From: JABDMD01 sp965203475
GTDB lineage: Bacteria; Pseudomonadota; Gammaproteobacteria; UBA4575
NCBI GenBank assembly: GCA_965203475.1
Contig: OZ241890.1
Span: 2,170,001 to 2,234,000 of the forward strand
Direction of reading: 5' to 3'
Length of the DNA stretch: 64,000 bases
Part shown: positions 35,899 to 44,398 of the stretch, piece by piece
How positions within the stretch are numbered: position 1 is the first letter of the stretch
Layout: every line of letters begins with the position of its first letter
Notes under the pieces: model-generated
Database searches by the model: none
What the model saw: only the letters and a program-made list of their open reading frames with translations
Told to the model about the DNA's origin: nothing
Program-made: the position numbers and the translations under genes

Positions 35899-36651
35899 TC
35901 AAAGTGCATGTCTTTGTTTAATTGTGCGTACGCATAAAATTAAAAAAAACAAAGCAAATAAAATAAAATAGGTAACGTGTACCGTATTAATTGAGCCCGT
36001 AAGCAAATCTGCAAAATGTGGGAAATTTGCTAGATATAAAAATAATTCACTGCTGCTTGCTGTGGCCGAACCCGACATATGCAGCATACCCAAGATGAGT
36101 AAGAACCCGATGATTCCGGCACTGGCCAGAACAGGGGTGCGTGTTAAATTGGCGATATAAAGTGCAGCAGCATTAAATGAATTAATAAATAGGAAAACAC
36201 CCAAACAGGCAACGATTGTTTTCCCATAATCAATTGAGGTGTAAAACCCTAGTAATAAAGCATAACAAGCACCGATGCTAGTAAATAATAGCGTAACAAT
36301 TGAAAGGGCAACATATTTTCCTAACACAATATGTGTAATTGAAATAGGCGCACTACTTAGTAATAAATTTGCTCCACGATTTCTTTCTTCAGTTACGCTA
36401 CGTACTGCAAACAAAGGGATGATTAAAATTCCTACAAGGGCTACCCAAAATAAATAAGGCGTGATAACAATATCGGTTAAACCAGGGGGGCGTTTTAATG
36501 CCACTAACTTTGCTTGTATTTCAGTATAAAAATTATTTAATAAAATAAGTAACAATAAGCCTAAAATAAATAAAGCGATGGAAAATACTATCCACGCAAA
36601 AGGAGAATAAAACACACGTCTCAGCTCATTTTTGGCCACAATCCAAATCAT
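35899..36651 (-). CDS. ABC-2 type permease, GldF-like
   Basis: A 250-residue integral membrane protein with six predicted transmembrane helices. An RRVFYSPFAWIVF opening is typical of ABC-2 permeases, and VRSVTEERNRGANLLLSSAP is the coupling-helix region of GldF/NatB-like permeases. Its ATG overlaps the stop of the ATPase gene by 4 bp, so they are coupled. It forms an export-type transporter with the neighbouring ATPase and GldG-like protein. Confidence 0.88.
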   Translation of the reverse strand: MIWIVAKNELRRVFYSPFAWIVFSIALFILGLLLLILLNNFYTEIQAKLVALKRPPGLTDIVITPYLFWVALVGILIIPLFAVRSVTEERNRGANLLLSSAPISITHIVLGKYVALSIVTLLFTSIGACYALLLGFYTSIDYGKTIVACLGVFLFINSFNAAALYIANLTRTPVLASAGIIGFLLILGMLHMSGSATASSSELFLYLANFPHFADLLTGSINTVHVTYFILFALFFLILCVRTIKQRHAL

Positions 36652-37598
36652 GGCTCACCCAGTGCATTGGGTGGCGATGATTCTCGCATCACCAAATCTA
36701 CAAACACCTGCTCTAATGAATTTGCCATTGGTGCAATTTCATATAGTTGCCAATTTTTTTCTAGAGCCTGAGATTGTACTTGCTGGATAAAATTTCGATC
36801 TTTAACGCGACACACATAGTGTCCGTACTGTGTGCAGCTCACTGACTCACAACCCGGTAATACCATTAACTCATCAACCGACGGACGACCATGAAATCGT
36901 AATTTGAATTTTTCTTCTGAGTGTTGGTGTAATTCATCGATTGCCTGATCAAGCAACAAACGCCCTTGTTCGATGATGAGCACACGATTGCAGCTCGAGT
37001 TCACTTCAGCTAATAAATGCGTAGATAGCAATACACTATGTTCGGTAGATAAATCCTGCAACAAAGTTCTAATTTCCTGCATTTGTATAGGATCCAAACC
37101 GATGGTGGGTTCATCAAGCACAATGAGTGCAGGTTTGTGAATAATCGCCTGAGCTATACCTACACGTTGTTGAAACCCTTTAGACAAATTTGCAATTAAA
37201 GTTCTGGTAACGGCAGATAAACCACATACTTCCATGGCAGATGCAACACTGGAACGAATGCTAGAATTATCTATATTGTGTAGTTGTGCAACGTAGGTTA
37301 AATACTCTTTTACATTTAATTCTCGGTAAAGCGGCGGAGTGTCAGGTAAATATCCCAGATTATTTTTAGCTAGCTTAGGCTTAGTAAATATATTTTTCCC
37401 ACAGATTGCAACAGAGCCTTGAGCAGGTTTTAAGTTACCTGTAATTATATTTAAGGCGGTGGATTTTCCAGCACCGTTGGTGCCAAGCAAGGCCACGACT
37501 TCACCACGTTTAATTTCAAAACTGAGATCGACCACTGCTGGAACATGGTTATAACCAAACTCAATATTTTCTACTTGAAGTAATATTTCTTGCGTCAT
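36648..37598 (-). CDS. ABC transporter ATP-binding protein, GldA-like
   Basis: ABC-2 export ATPase of 316 residues. Walker A GTNGAGKST, signature LSKGFQQRVGIAQA, Walker B LIVLDEPTIGLDP and H-loop STHLLAEV are all intact. The extra C-terminal 90 residues (LRFHGRPSVDELMVLPG) resemble the regulatory tail of GldA/NatA-like ATPases. It is the first gene of a minus-strand run (ATPase, permease, GldG-like, chorismatase, mutM) and is divergent from hyuA. Confidence 0.9.
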   Translation of the reverse strand: MTQEILLQVENIEFGYNHVPAVVDLSFEIKRGEVVALLGTNGAGKSTALNIITGNLKPAQGSVAICGKNIFTKPKLAKNNLGYLPDTPPLYRELNVKEYLTYVAQLHNIDNSSIRSSVASAMEVCGLSAVTRTLIANLSKGFQQRVGIAQAIIHKPALIVLDEPTIGLDPIQMQEIRTLLQDLSTEHSVLLSTHLLAEVNSSCNRVLIIEQGRLLLDQAIDELHQHSEEKFKLRFHGRPSVDELMVLPGCESVSCTQYGHYVCRVKDRNFIQQVQSQALEKNWQLYEIAPMANSLEQVFVDLVMRESSPPNALGEP

Positions 37599-37627
37599 CG
37601 TTGTTTAGAATTCTCTACAATAATGGC

Positions 37628-39586
37628 ATGCAACTATTAGGCGTAGATACGGGTGGAACATTTACAGATTTAGTGTATTTCGATGGTCAACGGTTGTACA
37701 CGCATAAAGAACTTTCGACTCCAGATCATCCCGAACAAGCGATACTTAAAGGTATTGCAGAACTAAACATTGATATTTCGAATTTAACTATTGTACACGG
37801 CACAACGGTTGCAACGAATGCCTTATTAGAAGGAAAAGGCGCACGTACTGTTTTTATCACCAATCATGGATTTAAAGATATCCTATTAATTGGACGACAA
37901 ACTCGAGCCGAATTATACAACCTAACCCCCAAAAATCAGCGTTCTTTGTTTGATCCAGCGTTAAATTTAGAAGTGGGTGGTCGCGTCAGTCCTCAGGGCG
38001 ATACTGTACAGCCACTAACAGCAAAAGAAACTGATGCAGTGTTACAAAAAATACAGGAATTGAACACAGAATCGGTTGCAATATGTTTATTGTTTTCATT
38101 CATCGATAATCAATATGAACGCAAATTACGAGACCTTCTTAAGCAAAAATATTTTGTTTCTATTTCCTCTGAAGTATTAGCAGAGTATCGAGAATATGAG
38201 CGAGGTTTAGTGACTTGGATTAATAGCTATCTTGGTCCTGTTATGCAGTCGTATCTTGCAAAGTTATCGAAGCAGTTGCAGCAAGCTAATTTAAGCATTA
38301 TGCAAAGTGATGGCCTAACGGTGCAGGCAGAACACGCACAAAATAAAGCCGTTAAACTATTATTATCGGGCCCAGCAGGTGGGTTATGGGGCAGTTTATA
38401 TTTTGCTAAACAGAGTAATCTTACACGTCTGTTAACATTTGATATGGGTGGTACTTCGACCGATGTTTCCATCATCAATAAAGACTTTCATACAAGTAAA
38501 CAAGGCAAGATTGCTGGATTACCGATTAGCATTCCCATGCTAGATATTCATACCATCGGTGCTGGTGGAGGCTCCATTGCTTGGATTGATGCAGGTGGTT
38601 TGTTGCAAGTAGGGCCACATTCGGCGGGGGCACAACCAGGGCCTGCCTGTTATGGTCAAGGTGGCACACAGGCTACCGTAACTGATGCACATTTGGTGTT
38701 AGGACGATTACCCAATGCCTGTAGGCTAGCAGGGCACATGAGTTTAAATGTTACAGCGGCAAAGCAGGCCATTGCAAAATTGTCAGAGCCACTTCATTTA
38801 AGTTTAGAAGAATGTGCATTGGGTATTATTCGAATTGCCAATGAGCATATGGCACAAGCCTTACGTGTGATGTCAATTCATCGAGGCTTCAATCCTAAAG
38901 ACTTTACCTTGGTGAGTTTTGGAGGCGCAGGGGGGTTACATGTTTGTGAGTTGGCAAACGATTTACAAATTCCGCGCGCGCTTATTCCTAATCAAGCAGG
39001 ACTGTTATCTGCTTTGGGTTTGTTAATTGCACCGCCAGGGCAAGAAGTTTCGCAGACGCATATTAAATTACTTGAGGATTGTTCTGAGCAAGAAATTGAA
39101 AATATTTTTGTAAAATTGCAGCAGAAAATTAGTCACGAATTACGCTTTGAAACACAAACAGCGTTTAACTTTTCAAAGATGTTAGATTTACGTTATCAAG
39201 GTCAGTCTTCTACTTTAAAACTACAATGGCAAGATTTGCAAAGCATGCAACAAGCGTTTCACCAAGCGCATAAAACACGTTTTGGGTATGATTTAGAAGT
39301 TGCCATCGAATTGGTGAATATCAGAATTACAGCAGCATGTGTAAGCCGCGAGATTCAGTTGCAAACAACCAATACAACCGCAAATAATCCTGTATCTACC
39401 TATGTGCAGTTGCATGGGTACGAGCAAACGATTCCCCTGTATGAATTGTCAGATCGCGAACAAATACAAGTAATTGCTGGGCCTGCCATCGTTTTACAAA
39501 CCAATACTACCTTATATATAGCCGAGAACTGGCGAGCAACTGCACAGACTTCAGGTAGCCTATTATTAGAACGAACGGACAATTAG
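37628..39586 (+). CDS. Hydantoinase/oxoprolinase subunit A-like protein
   Basis: HyuA-type subunit of the ATP-dependent hydantoinase/5-oxoprolinase family, about 652 residues. It has GVDTGGTFTDLVYF at the N-terminus, HGTTVATNALLEGKGA, a central LLSGPAGGLWGS plus FDMGGTSTDVS (actin-like ATP site), and HTIGAGGGSIAW. I set the start at ATG 37628 since an upstream TTG (37601) adds unconserved residues. The B subunit that normally follows is absent; the next gene is a fatty-acid desaturase. Substrate could be 5-oxoproline, a hydantoin or a related lactam; the ggt gene 8 kb away makes a link to glutathione products possible but unproven. Confidence 0.88.
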   Translation: MQLLGVDTGGTFTDLVYFDGQRLYTHKELSTPDHPEQAILKGIAELNIDISNLTIVHGTTVATNALLEGKGARTVFITNHGFKDILLIGRQTRAELYNLTPKNQRSLFDPALNLEVGGRVSPQGDTVQPLTAKETDAVLQKIQELNTESVAICLLFSFIDNQYERKLRDLLKQKYFVSISSEVLAEYREYERGLVTWINSYLGPVMQSYLAKLSKQLQQANLSIMQSDGLTVQAEHAQNKAVKLLLSGPAGGLWGSLYFAKQSNLTRLLTFDMGGTSTDVSIINKDFHTSKQGKIAGLPISIPMLDIHTIGAGGGSIAWIDAGGLLQVGPHSAGAQPGPACYGQGGTQATVTDAHLVLGRLPNACRLAGHMSLNVTAAKQAIAKLSEPLHLSLEECALGIIRIANEHMAQALRVMSIHRGFNPKDFTLVSFGGAGGLHVCELANDLQIPRALIPNQAGLLSALGLLIAPPGQEVSQTHIKLLEDCSEQEIENIFVKLQQKISHELRFETQTAFNFSKMLDLRYQGQSSTLKLQWQDLQSMQQAFHQAHKTRFGYDLEVAIELVNIRITAACVSREIQLQTTNTTANNPVSTYVQLHGYEQTIPLYELSDREQIQVIAGPAIVLQTNTTLYIAENWRATAQTSGSLLLERTDN

Positions 39587-39719
39587 TCGTCAAATATCCA
39601 TGCTACATACCCAATTGTCACAGCCTACTTGCCAGGCCAGATTCGCTAAGCGTATGATCCCCACACGATATTAACCATTCACAATTATAAGTACAATAAA
39701 TACCGGCCAGAAATAAGCT

Positions 39720-40898
39720 ATGTTTAATGGATTGCTCACGCTGTCTTGGTGGGAATATGTGTTAGTTACACTCGTGTTAACTCATATTACGATCGTATCC
39801 GTTACTCTATATTTACATCGTAGTCAGGCACATCGTGCACTGGACTTACACCCGTTGGTAGCCAATTTTTTTAGACTTTGGTTGTGGCTAACCACAGGCA
39901 TGATTACTAAAGAATGGGTTGCCATACATCGCAAACACCATGCTAAAACAGAAACCTCAGAAGACCCTCACAGTCCCTATAGCAAAGGCATTGCTACCGT
40001 GTTTTGGCAAGGCTCTGAATTGTATCGTGCAGAGTCTGAAAACCAAGAAACTTTAAACAACTATGGTCATGGGACTCCTGATGATTGGATAGAAAGGAAT
40101 ATTTATTCTCGATGCAGTTTTGGTGGCGTGGTGATTACTTTGTTGGCTAATTTTATATTATTTGGTTTTATCGGAATTACGATGTGGGCTGTGCAAATGC
40201 TATGGATTCCTGTGTTAGCGGCGGGAGTTATCAATGGTATTGGTCATTACTGGGGCTATAGAAATTTTGAAACGGAAGATGGTTCTACCAATATTTTAAA
40301 CCTGGGATTACTTATTGGCGGAGAAGAATTACATAACAATCATCATGCGTATCCAAGCTCGGCAAAGTTTTCGAGTAAGTGGTGGGAAATAGATGTAGGC
40401 TGGCACTATATTCAAATATTATCGCTTTTGCGGTTGGCTAACGTGCGGCGGCGCGCACCACAACCAACACGCTTGCTTGGTAAAGACATGATTGATCTTG
40501 AAACCGCAAAAGCTTTAATTTCAAGTAAATTGCATGTGATGGCTGATTATGCACAATTTGTAACATTACCAACTTTCAACCAAGAACTTACCCACTTAGA
40601 TACACGCTATAAAAAATTAGTGGGACAAATGCGCACAGCCTTAATTCGTGAAGAAGGTCGTTTAAAACCTTTGCATCAAAAATATTTGCAGGAATTACTA
40701 ACCAATAGTGAAGCCTTGCAAACGGTTTATGAATTTCGAAGAAAACTACAAGATTTATGGAATGCTACCTATGCAAACCATGAACGTTTGATTCAGGCAC
40801 TTATACAGTGGTGCAAGGAAGCGGAAGCCACCGGTATTAAAGTGTTACAAGAGTTTGCGCAGAGTTTACGCGGGTATACCCTACAACCTGTAATGTAG
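39720..40898 (+). CDS. Acyl-CoA delta-9 fatty-acid desaturase
   Basis: Membrane-bound di-iron desaturase introducing a double bond in saturated acyl chains. Three histidine boxes are present: HRSQAH, HRKHH and HNNHH. Four transmembrane helices surround them. The 392 residues include a C-terminal helical extension of about 120 residues (from roughly 265), a feature I recall in the longer pseudomonad DesA-type enzymes. It stands alone between hyuA and rpmG. The roughly 130-bp spacer before it shows nothing I recognise. Confidence 0.92.
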   Translation: MFNGLLTLSWWEYVLVTLVLTHITIVSVTLYLHRSQAHRALDLHPLVANFFRLWLWLTTGMITKEWVAIHRKHHAKTETSEDPHSPYSKGIATVFWQGSELYRAESENQETLNNYGHGTPDDWIERNIYSRCSFGGVVITLLANFILFGFIGITMWAVQMLWIPVLAAGVINGIGHYWGYRNFETEDGSTNILNLGLLIGGEELHNNHHAYPSSAKFSSKWWEIDVGWHYIQILSLLRLANVRRRAPQPTRLLGKDMIDLETAKALISSKLHVMADYAQFVTLPTFNQELTHLDTRYKKLVGQMRTALIREEGRLKPLHQKYLQELLTNSEALQTVYEFRRKLQDLWNATYANHERLIQALIQWCKEAEATGIKVLQEFAQSLRGYTLQPVM

Positions 40899-40901
40899 CA
40901 A

Positions 40902-41069
40902 CTATTTAATTTTTGCTTCTTTGTAGATCACGTGTTTACGTACCACGGGATCGTATTTTTTCATCTCGAGCTTGTCTGGCATCGTGCGTTTGTTTTTGCT
41001 GGTGGTGTAGTAGTGCCCCGTACCAGCGCTTGAAACCAGTTTGATTTTTTCACGTACTGCTTTAGCCAT
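40902..41069 (-). CDS. rpmG: 50S ribosomal protein L33
   Basis: A 55-residue ribosomal protein. It reads MAKAVREKIKLVSSAGTG at the start, then HYYTTSKNKRTMPDKLEMKK (cut), ending YKEAKIK. It has no zinc Cys motif, so it is the C-minus form. It lies 9 bp after rpmB, the standard rpmB-rpmG pair, and ends 3 bp from the convergent desaturase stop. Confidence 0.98.
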   Translation of the reverse strand: MAKAVREKIKLVSSAGTGHYYTTSKNKRTMPDKLEMKKYDPVVRKHVIYKEAKIK

Positions 41070-41078
41070 ATCGTATTC

Positions 41079-41315
41079 CTACACTTTGATGCCACGTTTA
41101 CGCACATCGGCAAGCACTTCATCAATGCCTTTTTTATCGATAATACGCATGCCTTTGGTAGAAACACGTAATTTAACCCATCGATTTTCACTTTCTACCC
41201 AAAATCGGTGAGTCTGAATATTAGGCATAAAGCGACGTCGTGTTTTATTATGGGCATGTGAAACATTATTGCCTGAAGCGGGACGTTTTCCGGTAACTTG
41301 GCAGATGCGAGACAT
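41079..41315 (-). CDS. rpmB: 50S ribosomal protein L28
   Basis: A 78-residue ribosomal protein starting MSRICQVTGKRPASGNN at ATG 41315 and ending DEVLADVRKRGIKV. It matches the family along its whole length. Longer readings upstream are not conserved. A promoter is at 41351-41379. No Shine-Dalgarno is obvious before the ATG (the leader reads TTATTATCCCC), so initiation may depend on S1. Confidence 0.98.
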   Translation of the reverse strand: MSRICQVTGKRPASGNNVSHAHNKTRRRFMPNIQTHRFWVESENRWVKLRVSTKGMRIIDKKGIDEVLADVRKRGIKV

Positions 41316-41350
41316 GGGGATAATAAAATTCCACTTAAACAGGGCGCGTG

Positions 41351-41379
41351 ACCATACCAGAATCAAATCATGGGTACAA
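41351..41379 (-). promoter_or_regulatory. Sigma-70 promoter of rpmB-rpmG
   Basis: On the minus strand there is TTGTAC (41374-41379), a 17-bp spacer and TATGGT (41351-41356) preceded by TG, followed by a G+C-rich discriminator (CACGCGCCC). Spacing is ideal and the discriminator fits growth-rate control. The leader would be about 30 nt. Confidence 0.65.
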
Positions 41380-41439
41380 GCAAGATAGGCCTGTTGCGCA
41401 GGCTAACTGCTAGAAGCCCTTTATTATTATTGCGAGCAA

Positions 41440-41805
41440 ATGGACACAATTTTTCTACGTGATCTAGAAGTAAATGCCGTTATAGGTATTTATGAATGGG
41501 AAAAGCGTATCAAGCAAAAGGTCAGGGTTGACTTGGAAATAGCAACCGATATTCGAAAAGCCGCGGCCAGCGATTCAATAGACGACACATTAAATTATAA
41601 AGCTATTGCCAAACGCATCAGTCAATACATTGAAGATAGTCGTTTTGAATTAATCGAAACTTTGATCGAAAAAGTTGCTGAAATAGTATTGACGGAATTT
41701 AATATTTCATGGGTGCGCTTAACCATCAGTAAACCGGGGGCCGTGCGTGGATCCCGAGATGTGGGAATTACGATTGAACGTGGAACTTTAAGCACTGATG
41801 GCTAG
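41440..41805 (+). CDS. folB: Dihydroneopterin aldolase
   Basis: Folate pathway enzyme that splits dihydroneopterin to 6-hydroxymethyl-dihydropterin. The 121 residues show DTIFLRDLEVNAVIGIYEWE, a conserved TLNYKAIAKRI segment, and LTISKPGAVRGSRDVGI. It overlaps folK by 8 bp. The pair makes successive steps. Confidence 0.95.
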   Translation: MDTIFLRDLEVNAVIGIYEWEKRIKQKVRVDLEIATDIRKAAASDSIDDTLNYKAIAKRISQYIEDSRFELIETLIEKVAEIVLTEFNISWVRLTISKPGAVRGSRDVGITIERGTLSTDG

Positions 41806-42283
41806 AGTATATGTCAGTATTGGTAGCAATATTGATAAGCAAAAAAACATTCTCTCTTCCATTGAAGCACTGCAAAAGTATTATGGGCCGTTAATTATTT
41901 CCAATGTTTACGAAACCGAAGCGGTAGGATTTGATGGAGATAAATTTCATAATTTGGTAGTTGGATTTGATGCCAATGAAACTCCTGCTGAAATTAGCAA
42001 TACGTTAAAAAAAATTGAAGTCCAGCATGGACGCACACGTGGTAAAGAAAAATTTGAATCACGTACGTTAGATCTTGATCAACTACTTTACGATGATTTA
42101 GTTATGCAAGTGGATGGGGTTAATATTCCACATCCAGATATCATGAGGTACCCATTTGTCTTAACACCTTTGAAAGAAATTGCAGAGCAAGTCATCCACC
42201 CCATAGAAAATAAAACAATAGAACAATTATGGGAAAACGATAAAGAAAATAGTGAAATGGAAGTTGTGAACTACTACTTTTAA
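41798..42283 (+). CDS. folK: 2-amino-4-hydroxy-6-hydroxymethyldihydropteridine pyrophosphokinase
   Basis: HPPK transfers pyrophosphate from ATP to 6-hydroxymethyl-dihydropterin before FolP. YVSIGSNIDKQ at the N-terminus, GRTRGKEKFESRTLDLD (metal-binding DLD) and IPHPDIMRYPFVLTPL are all in place within 161 residues. It starts inside the end of folB and is translationally coupled. The usual next gene, panB or folP, is absent here. Confidence 0.96.
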   Translation: MARVYVSIGSNIDKQKNILSSIEALQKYYGPLIISNVYETEAVGFDGDKFHNLVVGFDANETPAEISNTLKKIEVQHGRTRGKEKFESRTLDLDQLLYDDLVMQVDGVNIPHPDIMRYPFVLTPLKEIAEQVIHPIENKTIEQLWENDKENSEMEVVNYYF

Positions 42284-42398
42284 ATTAATTTTCACAATAT
42301 CCTCCACCTAAGTATCCAAGTTTTAAAAAGCCTACTAAAGAGTAGCGCAAAGAAATATTTAGTAATGGATTCTAAAACACCTTTCATGGAAGCATTGC

Positions 42399-43574
42399 AT
42401 GTCGACTCATAGTCTTGATAGTTTGACCTCACAACAACAAGTGCATGTTGAAAAGTGTATGCACCGCTTGACTACTCATATTCAAGCTCAAGGTGGTTGC
42501 CTGGCGTTTGATGAATATATGCAGATCGTGTTGCATGATCCTGAAGTGGGTTACTACCACAGACAAACTGAAATTTTTGGAGAGGCTGGAGATTTCACTA
42601 CGGCGCCTGAGTTCTCGGTACACTTGGCGTATTGTTTAGCACATGCCTGTACCAAGTTGATTCGAGATGATGCGGAACGCTGTATTTTAGAAATTGGCGC
42701 AGGAAGTGGCCGCCTGGCAGGCGACGTACTTACATATCTTGAACAGTGGGGACAAATTCCTAAGCAATATTTCATTTATGAACCGAGTGCAGCCTTACGC
42801 ACAAAACAAAAAAATTATTTTGAAAAAACCATCCCTCAACATTTAGCAAGAATTCAATGGCTATCAGATTTAACTGACAAGCAGACTACGACTATCATCA
42901 TTGCAAATGAAGTTATTGATGTATTGCCTGTGAAATGCTTTGCCATACAGGATGGACAATTAAAAGAAAAATTTGTGACACTTGATGAAACACAAAATTT
43001 AATTTGGACTTTGCAGTCACCTACAGAACAACTAGATACAGCACTTGATTACATCACAGTAATGACCGGTCAATCCTTTGCAGAGGGCTATTCTAGTGAA
43101 GTCAATATTGAATTGGAATCAGTGCTAAATGCGTGGACACGATCCAGTGAGCAATGTGTATTGTTTATTATTGATTATGGTTATCCATTACATGAGTATT
43201 ACCACTCACAACGTATGATGGGAACTTTGCGTAGTTACTTTCAACACCAAATGACAGCAAGCCCTCTTGAAAACCCCGGACTGCAAGATATTACTGCAGA
43301 TGTAAATTTTTCTGCACTTGCAAAAGCTGCTGAATGTCTACAATTAGGCGTATTGTCATTTGGTTCGCAGCGTAACTTTATGTTGGCAAATCATTTATTA
43401 GAGTGGCGTCCTTTGAGTGATAATGAAGCTGATCACATTTCGCAAATTGCACAACTAAAACAACTAACGCTGGGATCAGAAATGAGTGAACGTTTTCAAG
43501 TAATGGTTTTAGGTAAAGGCATAGAATATGGTGCAGATCGTTTTACCATGCGCGATATGCGAACACGACTTTAA
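42399..43574 (+). CDS. MidA/NDUFAF7-family SAM-dependent methyltransferase
   Basis: A 391-residue class I methyltransferase of the DUF185/MidA family, whose mitochondrial member methylates an arginine of a complex I subunit. It has the family N-terminus with FDEYMQIVLHDPEVGYY, FGEAGDFTTAPEFS, SAM motif ILEIGAGSGRLAGDVL, and the later IIANEVIDVLPV and IIDYGYPLHEYYHSQR. Bacterial function is not established. It stands 115 bp after folK and 23 bp before uppP. Confidence 0.88.
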   Translation: MSTHSLDSLTSQQQVHVEKCMHRLTTHIQAQGGCLAFDEYMQIVLHDPEVGYYHRQTEIFGEAGDFTTAPEFSVHLAYCLAHACTKLIRDDAERCILEIGAGSGRLAGDVLTYLEQWGQIPKQYFIYEPSAALRTKQKNYFEKTIPQHLARIQWLSDLTDKQTTTIIIANEVIDVLPVKCFAIQDGQLKEKFVTLDETQNLIWTLQSPTEQLDTALDYITVMTGQSFAEGYSSEVNIELESVLNAWTRSSEQCVLFIIDYGYPLHEYYHSQRMMGTLRSYFQHQMTASPLENPGLQDITADVNFSALAKAAECLQLGVLSFGSQRNFMLANHLLEWRPLSDNEADHISQIAQLKQLTLGSEMSERFQVMVLGKGIEYGADRFTMRDMRTRL

Positions 43575-43597
43575 ATTAATCATATAACGTAATTTAG

Positions 43598-44398
43598 ATG
43601 GGAATATTGCAGGCATTTTTGCTTTCGTTAATTCAAGGCTTAACGGAATTTTTACCTATATCCAGCTCTGCGCATTTAGTGTTGCTACCCATAATAATGG
43701 AGTGGCAGGATCAAGGACTGGTGATCGATATCGCGGCTCATGTAGGCAGCTTGTTAGCGGTGATCCTGTATTTTCGTACGGATATACGACAACTAATTTC
43801 GGGTTGGTTGGCATCATTGTCTAATTCATCATCCACAGATGAGCATGGGCGTATTGCGTGGCTCATTATTTATGCTTCTCTCCCGATTATGTTCGTCGCA
43901 CTATTATTTCATGCGGTACTTTTGGAGCATGTACGAAATGCGGTAGTGATTGGCGTGGCTTCTATTGTGTTTGCTGTATTGTTATGGATCGCCGATCGCA
44001 ACGGCAAACAATATAAGGAAACCAAACATCTAACCATCATAGATTCGATTCTGATTGGTATTGGGCAAGCCTTTGCCATTATTCCTGGAGCTTCCAGATC
44101 AGGTGTGACTATCACCGCAGGCATGTGGTTGGGTTTGAGTAGAATCGAAGCTGCTAAGTTTTCTTTTCTATTAGCTATACCTACCATTTTAGTCGCGTCT
44201 GCTTACGGATTTTATTGTGCTTTCATGCAGCATGTGAATTTTGATTGGGGTGTGGTAATTTTTGTGGTGATCAGTTCTGCTATATTTGCCTACCTTTGTA
44301 TTCACTGGTTTTTAAAGCTTGTAAAAGATATTGGTATGTTGCCCTTTGTAATTTATAGGATCATTTTGGGTTTGGTGTTAATCGTTGCTTATTTGTAG
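43598..44398 (+). CDS. uppP: Undecaprenyl-diphosphatase UppP (BacA)
   Basis: Inner-membrane phosphatase that recycles undecaprenyl pyrophosphate to the monophosphate carrier for peptidoglycan and other surface polymers. Motifs GLTEFLPISSSAHL (near residue 15) and IIPGASRSGVTI (near 165) hold the catalytic residues. About eight transmembrane helices in 266 residues. Its stop immediately abuts the convergent cca stop. Confidence 0.96.
   Translation: MGILQAFLLSLIQGLTEFLPISSSAHLVLLPIIMEWQDQGLVIDIAAHVGSLLAVILYFRTDIRQLISGWLASLSNSSSTDEHGRIAWLIIYASLPIMFVALLFHAVLLEHVRNAVVIGVASIVFAVLLWIADRNGKQYKETKHLTIIDSILIGIGQAFAIIPGASRSGVTITAGMWLGLSRIEAAKFSFLLAIPTILVASAYGFYCAFMQHVNFDWGVVIFVVISSAIFAYLCIHWFLKLVKDIGMLPFVIYRIILGLVLIVAYL

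Noticed and set aside
39587..39719. tRNA gene in the hyuA-desaturase gap
   Set aside because: No cloverleaf, T-loop or acceptor complementarity; the other gaps were also checked for tRNA-like ends with no result.
39720..40898. Unusual fusion in the desaturase C-terminus
   Set aside because: The roughly 120-residue helical tail is, as far as I recall, a normal feature of the long bacterial DesA-type desaturases.
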